From Acidisoma sp965199065 (GTDB taxonomy: Bacteria > Pseudomonadota > Alphaproteobacteria > Acetobacterales > Acetobacteraceae), in assembly GCF_965199065.1 (NCBI RefSeq), contig NZ_CBDAQN010000003.1:1798001-1862000 (forward strand): a stretch of DNA of 64,000 nt, in the 5' to 3' direction. The translations under genes were made by a program, and so were the position numbers. Below, piece after piece: positions 61,430 to 64,000 of the stretch. The notes below the pieces were generated by a model. It did no database searches. It was not told the DNA's origin and was given only the letters and a program-made list of their open reading frames with translations. Position 1 is the first letter of the stretch. Every line of letters starts with the position of its first letter.

Positions 61430-63922
61430 TCAGTGATGCGCGGTGCCGGCGGAGCCGCGCGTGCGTGAGTAGATGCCGGCCGCGAGCAGGATGAGCAGGC
61501 CCGGGAGCCAGTACTGCCACGCCGCGCCGAGCGACAGGAAGCCGGTTGCGGCCGTCACCTCCTGGATGAGGATCACGCCCGCCAGCGCGCCGAGGAACGA
61601 GCCCCGGCCCCCGAAGATGCTGGCGCCCCCGAGCACCACTGCCGAAAGGCTTTGCAGTGTGTAGTTCTGGCCCACGGACGGGTCACCGATACCCACCTGC
61701 GCCGCCAGCATCAGCCCGCCGAGTGCGGCGAACACCGAGCAGAGCGCATAGGCGAGGATCACCGTGCGCGTCACCTTGGCACCCAGACGATGCGCCGCGA
61801 CCGCGTCGGAACCGACGGCGCGAAGTTCCATCCCGAACCGTGCCCGGCGAAGGAACACCTCGCCGCCGATCATGATGGCGACCGCCAGCAGGAAGGCCAC
61901 GGGGATCGGGCCGATCTGAACCGTCATGGCGTCCGTGATGCCGGTGCGGATGTAGCCGTCGGGCGTCGGGCGCAGAAGCAACGCCGCGCCTTGAAGCGCG
62001 ATGTAGGTGGTGAGCGTTGCTATCACCGGCGTCAGCCCGATCAGGCGGACCAACACGCCGTTATAGAGCCCCACCAGGACAGACACGCCGAGCGCCACGC
62101 CTATCCCGAGGATCAGCGTCAGCGTTCCCTGATCGTCGCCGGCAAAGAACGAGATGATGACGACGACAAGGCCGGTGAGGGGGCCGACCGAGAGATCCAC
62201 GCCCGCCGTCAACAGCACGATGAGCTGTCCGATGCTGACGAAGGCGAGGGCGCTGGCCAGGAACAAGGTCTGGCTGATGTTGCGGCTGCTGAGGAAGTGT
62301 CCGTTGCGCGACGCGGTGTAGGCGCCGAGGACCACGATCAGGGCGACGAGGATCGCCATCGGCGCGTAGTCGCCCGACAGGAACCGTTGCAGCGTCGCGC
62401 GGCGGTTGCCGTCCTTGCCGGCACCGGCTTCCCGGGTTGTGTCGGCATTGATCGCCGCCCCGGTGATGTTTTCCTCCGAGATCTCGTCGCCGCTCAGCGA
62501 GCGCACGATCTGCCCGCGCGAAAACACCAGCACGCGGTCGCACAGCCCCTGCAACTCGATCGCGTCGGACGACAGAATGATGACGGCGGCGCCCGCGTCG
62601 GCGGACTGCCGGAGAATGCGGTACAGCTCCATGCGCGCGCCGGCATCGACGCCACGCGTCGGCTCGTCGGCGAGAAGCACGGCGGGTTCGCGCAACAGCG
62701 AGCGACCGAACAGAACCTTCTGCTGGTTGCCGCCCGACAGCGAGGAGATGCGCGTCTCCATCGAGGGCGTCTTGATGGCGAGCGACTGGATCTGGCCCTC
62801 CGCCAGCGCCATTTCCTGCGGCCGCGAGATCAGTCCGAAATTGGAGAGGCGTTCGAGGACGAGCGCGGAGAGGTTCTCCCGCACCGAAAGGGCCATGAAG
62901 ACGCCCTCCGCGTGGCGGTCGCCCGGCAGATGGACGATGCCCGCCTCCTGGGCCTCGATCGGGTCCGACAGACGCACCGGTTTGCGGTTGACGGTCATCG
63001 TGCCCGAAACGGCGACGAGGCCGGCGAGGGCGCGCAGACAATCCCGCTGGCCATTGCCCTCGACCCCGGCGAGGCCCACGACCTCGCCCGGCAGCATGTC
63101 GAGATCGACGCCTTGCAGCATCCCGTTGGAAAGCCCGCGTGCCGTGAGAAGCGGCACCGCTTCATGGTTCGGCCGGCCCTTCTCGGGGAAGGCGCGCTCG
63201 ACGGAGCGTCCGATGATGAGGCGCAGAATCTCCTGCTCTGAGATCCCTTCGATATCGAACGTTCCCCGCGCCTGACCGTCCCGCAGGATGGTGATGCGGT
63301 CCGCCACCCGCTTCACCTCGGGCAGGCGATGGGAGATGTAGATCACAGCCGTGCCCTGCGCCGTGATGCGCGCGATCTGGCGGAACAGCTGCTCGGTTTC
63401 CGCGGCGGTCAACACCTCCGTCGGCTCGTCGAGCACGAGCACCTTGGGGTTCAGCGCCAGCGCCTTGGCGATCTCGACAAGCTGGCGCTCGGCGACCGTC
63501 AGCTCGACCACGCGGGTGCGCCGGTCGAACTTGGCGCCCACCGCACCCAGTTGAGCTTTCAACCACTGGTCCGTGCTGAGGCCTGGCGTGCGTAGCGCCG
63601 CCGGCACGCAGTAGAGCATATTCTCCTCGACGGTTAGCTCATCGATGACCGAGGTGTGCTGATAGACGACGCTGAGCCCGAGTGCCTGCGCGCGGCTGGG
63701 GGAGGGCACGCCGAGCGCCACGCCGCCGATCTCGACGCTCCCCTCATCCGCCGCCAGGGCGCCTGCGGCCACCCCCATTAGCGTGGATTTACCCGCACCG
63801 TTCTCGCCCAGCAGAGCGTGGACCTCACCGGCCACAACTTCGAGCGACACGCCTTTCAGCGCGACAACACCGGGGAACCGTTTGACGACTCCCGAGAGGC
63901 GTAGAACGGGGCAAGCGCTCAT
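61430..63922 (-). CDS. CUT2 ATP-binding protein fused to permease (transporter 5)
   Basis: One 830-residue chain: tandem ATPase (about 1-490) then a full RbsC-type permease (about 515-830). Domain 1: Walker A GENGAGKST at 39-47, VVYQHTSVIDELTVEENM and VLVLDEPTEVLTA. Domain 2: divergent P-loop GVEGNGQRD, LSGGNQQKVLFGRS and Walker B LLADEPTRGVDAGAR (Glu retained). The permease part has IVLLTAGVDLSVGPLTGLVV and GGASIFGGRGSFLGALAGV. No stop or frame change separates them. The single permease probably works as a homodimer. The upstream partial gene may be its binding protein. Confidence 0.9.
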   Translation of the reverse strand: MSACPVLRLSGVVKRFPGVVALKGVSLEVVAGEVHALLGENGAGKSTLMGVAAGALAADEGSVEIGGVALGVPSPSRAQALGLSVVYQHTSVIDELTVEENMLYCVPAALRTPGLSTDQWLKAQLGAVGAKFDRRTRVVELTVAERQLVEIAKALALNPKVLVLDEPTEVLTAAETEQLFRQIARITAQGTAVIYISHRLPEVKRVADRITILRDGQARGTFDIEGISEQEILRLIIGRSVERAFPEKGRPNHEAVPLLTARGLSNGMLQGVDLDMLPGEVVGLAGVEGNGQRDCLRALAGLVAVSGTMTVNRKPVRLSDPIEAQEAGIVHLPGDRHAEGVFMALSVRENLSALVLERLSNFGLISRPQEMALAEGQIQSLAIKTPSMETRISSLSGGNQQKVLFGRSLLREPAVLLADEPTRGVDAGARMELYRILRQSADAGAAVIILSSDAIELQGLCDRVLVFSRGQIVRSLSGDEISEENITGAAINADTTREAGAGKDGNRRATLQRFLSGDYAPMAILVALIVVLGAYTASRNGHFLSSRNISQTLFLASALAFVSIGQLIVLLTAGVDLSVGPLTGLVVVIISFFAGDDQGTLTLILGIGVALGVSVLVGLYNGVLVRLIGLTPVIATLTTYIALQGAALLLRPTPDGYIRTGITDAMTVQIGPIPVAFLLAVAIMIGGEVFLRRARFGMELRAVGSDAVAAHRLGAKVTRTVILAYALCSVFAALGGLMLAAQVGIGDPSVGQNYTLQSLSAVVLGGASIFGGRGSFLGALAGVILIQEVTAATGFLSLGAAWQYWLPGLLILLAAGIYSRTRGSAGTAHH

Positions 63923-63930
63923 CGCGGGGC

Positions 63931-64000
63931 CTACTCCGTCTTTCCGTAGGTCGCGAGTTCCTGCGGCGTGAGCTGCACGGACAGGTCCACGTCAGGCTGT
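63931..64000 (-). CDS. Partial gene, probable sugar-binding protein C-terminus (transporter 5)
   Basis: Only the last 22 codons are inside the window: ...DVDLSVQLTPQELATYGKTE and a TAG stop. Position, 8 bases before the fused ATPase-permease, and the hydrophilic tail suggest a periplasmic binding protein. The family cannot be confirmed from so little sequence. Confidence 0.45.
   Translation of the reverse strand, partial: QPDVDLSVQLTPQELATYGKTE

Noticed and set aside
61652..63241. 529-codon plus-strand frame over the fused ATPase-permease
   Set aside because: Arg/His/Gln-rich translation with no known domain; the minus strand has complete Walker and permease motifs.

Overview
High-GC bacterial DNA. 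Gene content points to an alphaproteobacterium, most likely order Hyphomicrobiales (Rhizobiales): a VirG-like response regulator and VirA-like hybrid kinase, ribose-type (CUT2) sugar ABC transporters in long ATGA-overlapped operons, and a PcaR-type IclR regulator. The species cannot be named from the sequence. The window reads as an accessory catabolic region.

Left end (1-9.0 kb): a frameshifted aldehyde dehydrogenase pseudogene without its catalytic residues, an intact VirG-like regulator / di-haem cytochrome c peroxidase / VirA-like kinase operon, then a graveyard of transposase remnants (IS3-, ISL3- and IS5-like).

9.0-12.6 kb: a pcaR-like regulator divergent from pcaI-pcaJ-pcaF (3-oxoadipate to succinyl-CoA and acetyl-CoA), with two matching 15-bp palindromes in the divergent promoter.

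12.6-29.1 kb: a leftward operon (CUT2 transporter 1, two SDRs, a YciI protein, a medium-chain dehydrogenase), and a divergent rightward operon with maleylacetate reductase, hydroxyquinol 1,2-dioxygenase, a 3-hydroxyisobutyrate-dehydrogenase-like enzyme, an unusual regulator (winged helix fused to a solute-binding-protein fold), a Gfo/Idh/MocA enzyme, a medium-chain dehydrogenase, an SDR and a PRISE-like reductase. With pcaIJF this completes hydroxyquinol -> maleylacetate -> 3-oxoadipate -> central metabolism.

29.1-39.1 kb: a second copy of the unusual regulator, divergent across a 41-bp near-perfect palindrome from an operon of amidohydrolase, dehydrogenase, FAD oxidase and CUT2 transporter 2. 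39.2-48.0 kb: an SMP-30 lactonase, a LacI regulator with its own 18-bp palindrome, CUT2 transporter 3 (two permeases fused in one chain), an SDR and a second SMP-30 lactonase.

48.1-57.6 kb: a leftward nine-gene operon: CUT2 transporter 4, a histidinol-dehydrogenase paralogue, a LacI regulator, an unknown helical protein, an MBL-fold lactonase-like hydrolase and an SDR. 57.8-64 kb: a leftward set with CUT2 transporter 5 (ATPase and permease fused; binding protein cut by the window edge), an Asp/Glu-racemase-family enzyme, a cupin, a DHPH-like FAD monooxygenase and a cyclase-family hydrolase.

Taken together: five CUT2 importers, each with its own dehydrogenases and hydrolases, sit around a complete lower hydroxyquinol route. 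I infer uptake of polyhydroxylated or glycosylated ring compounds, but no substrate can be proved from sequence. The most novel element is the pair of cytosolic winged-helix/solute-binding-protein fusion regulators and the palindrome beside one of them.
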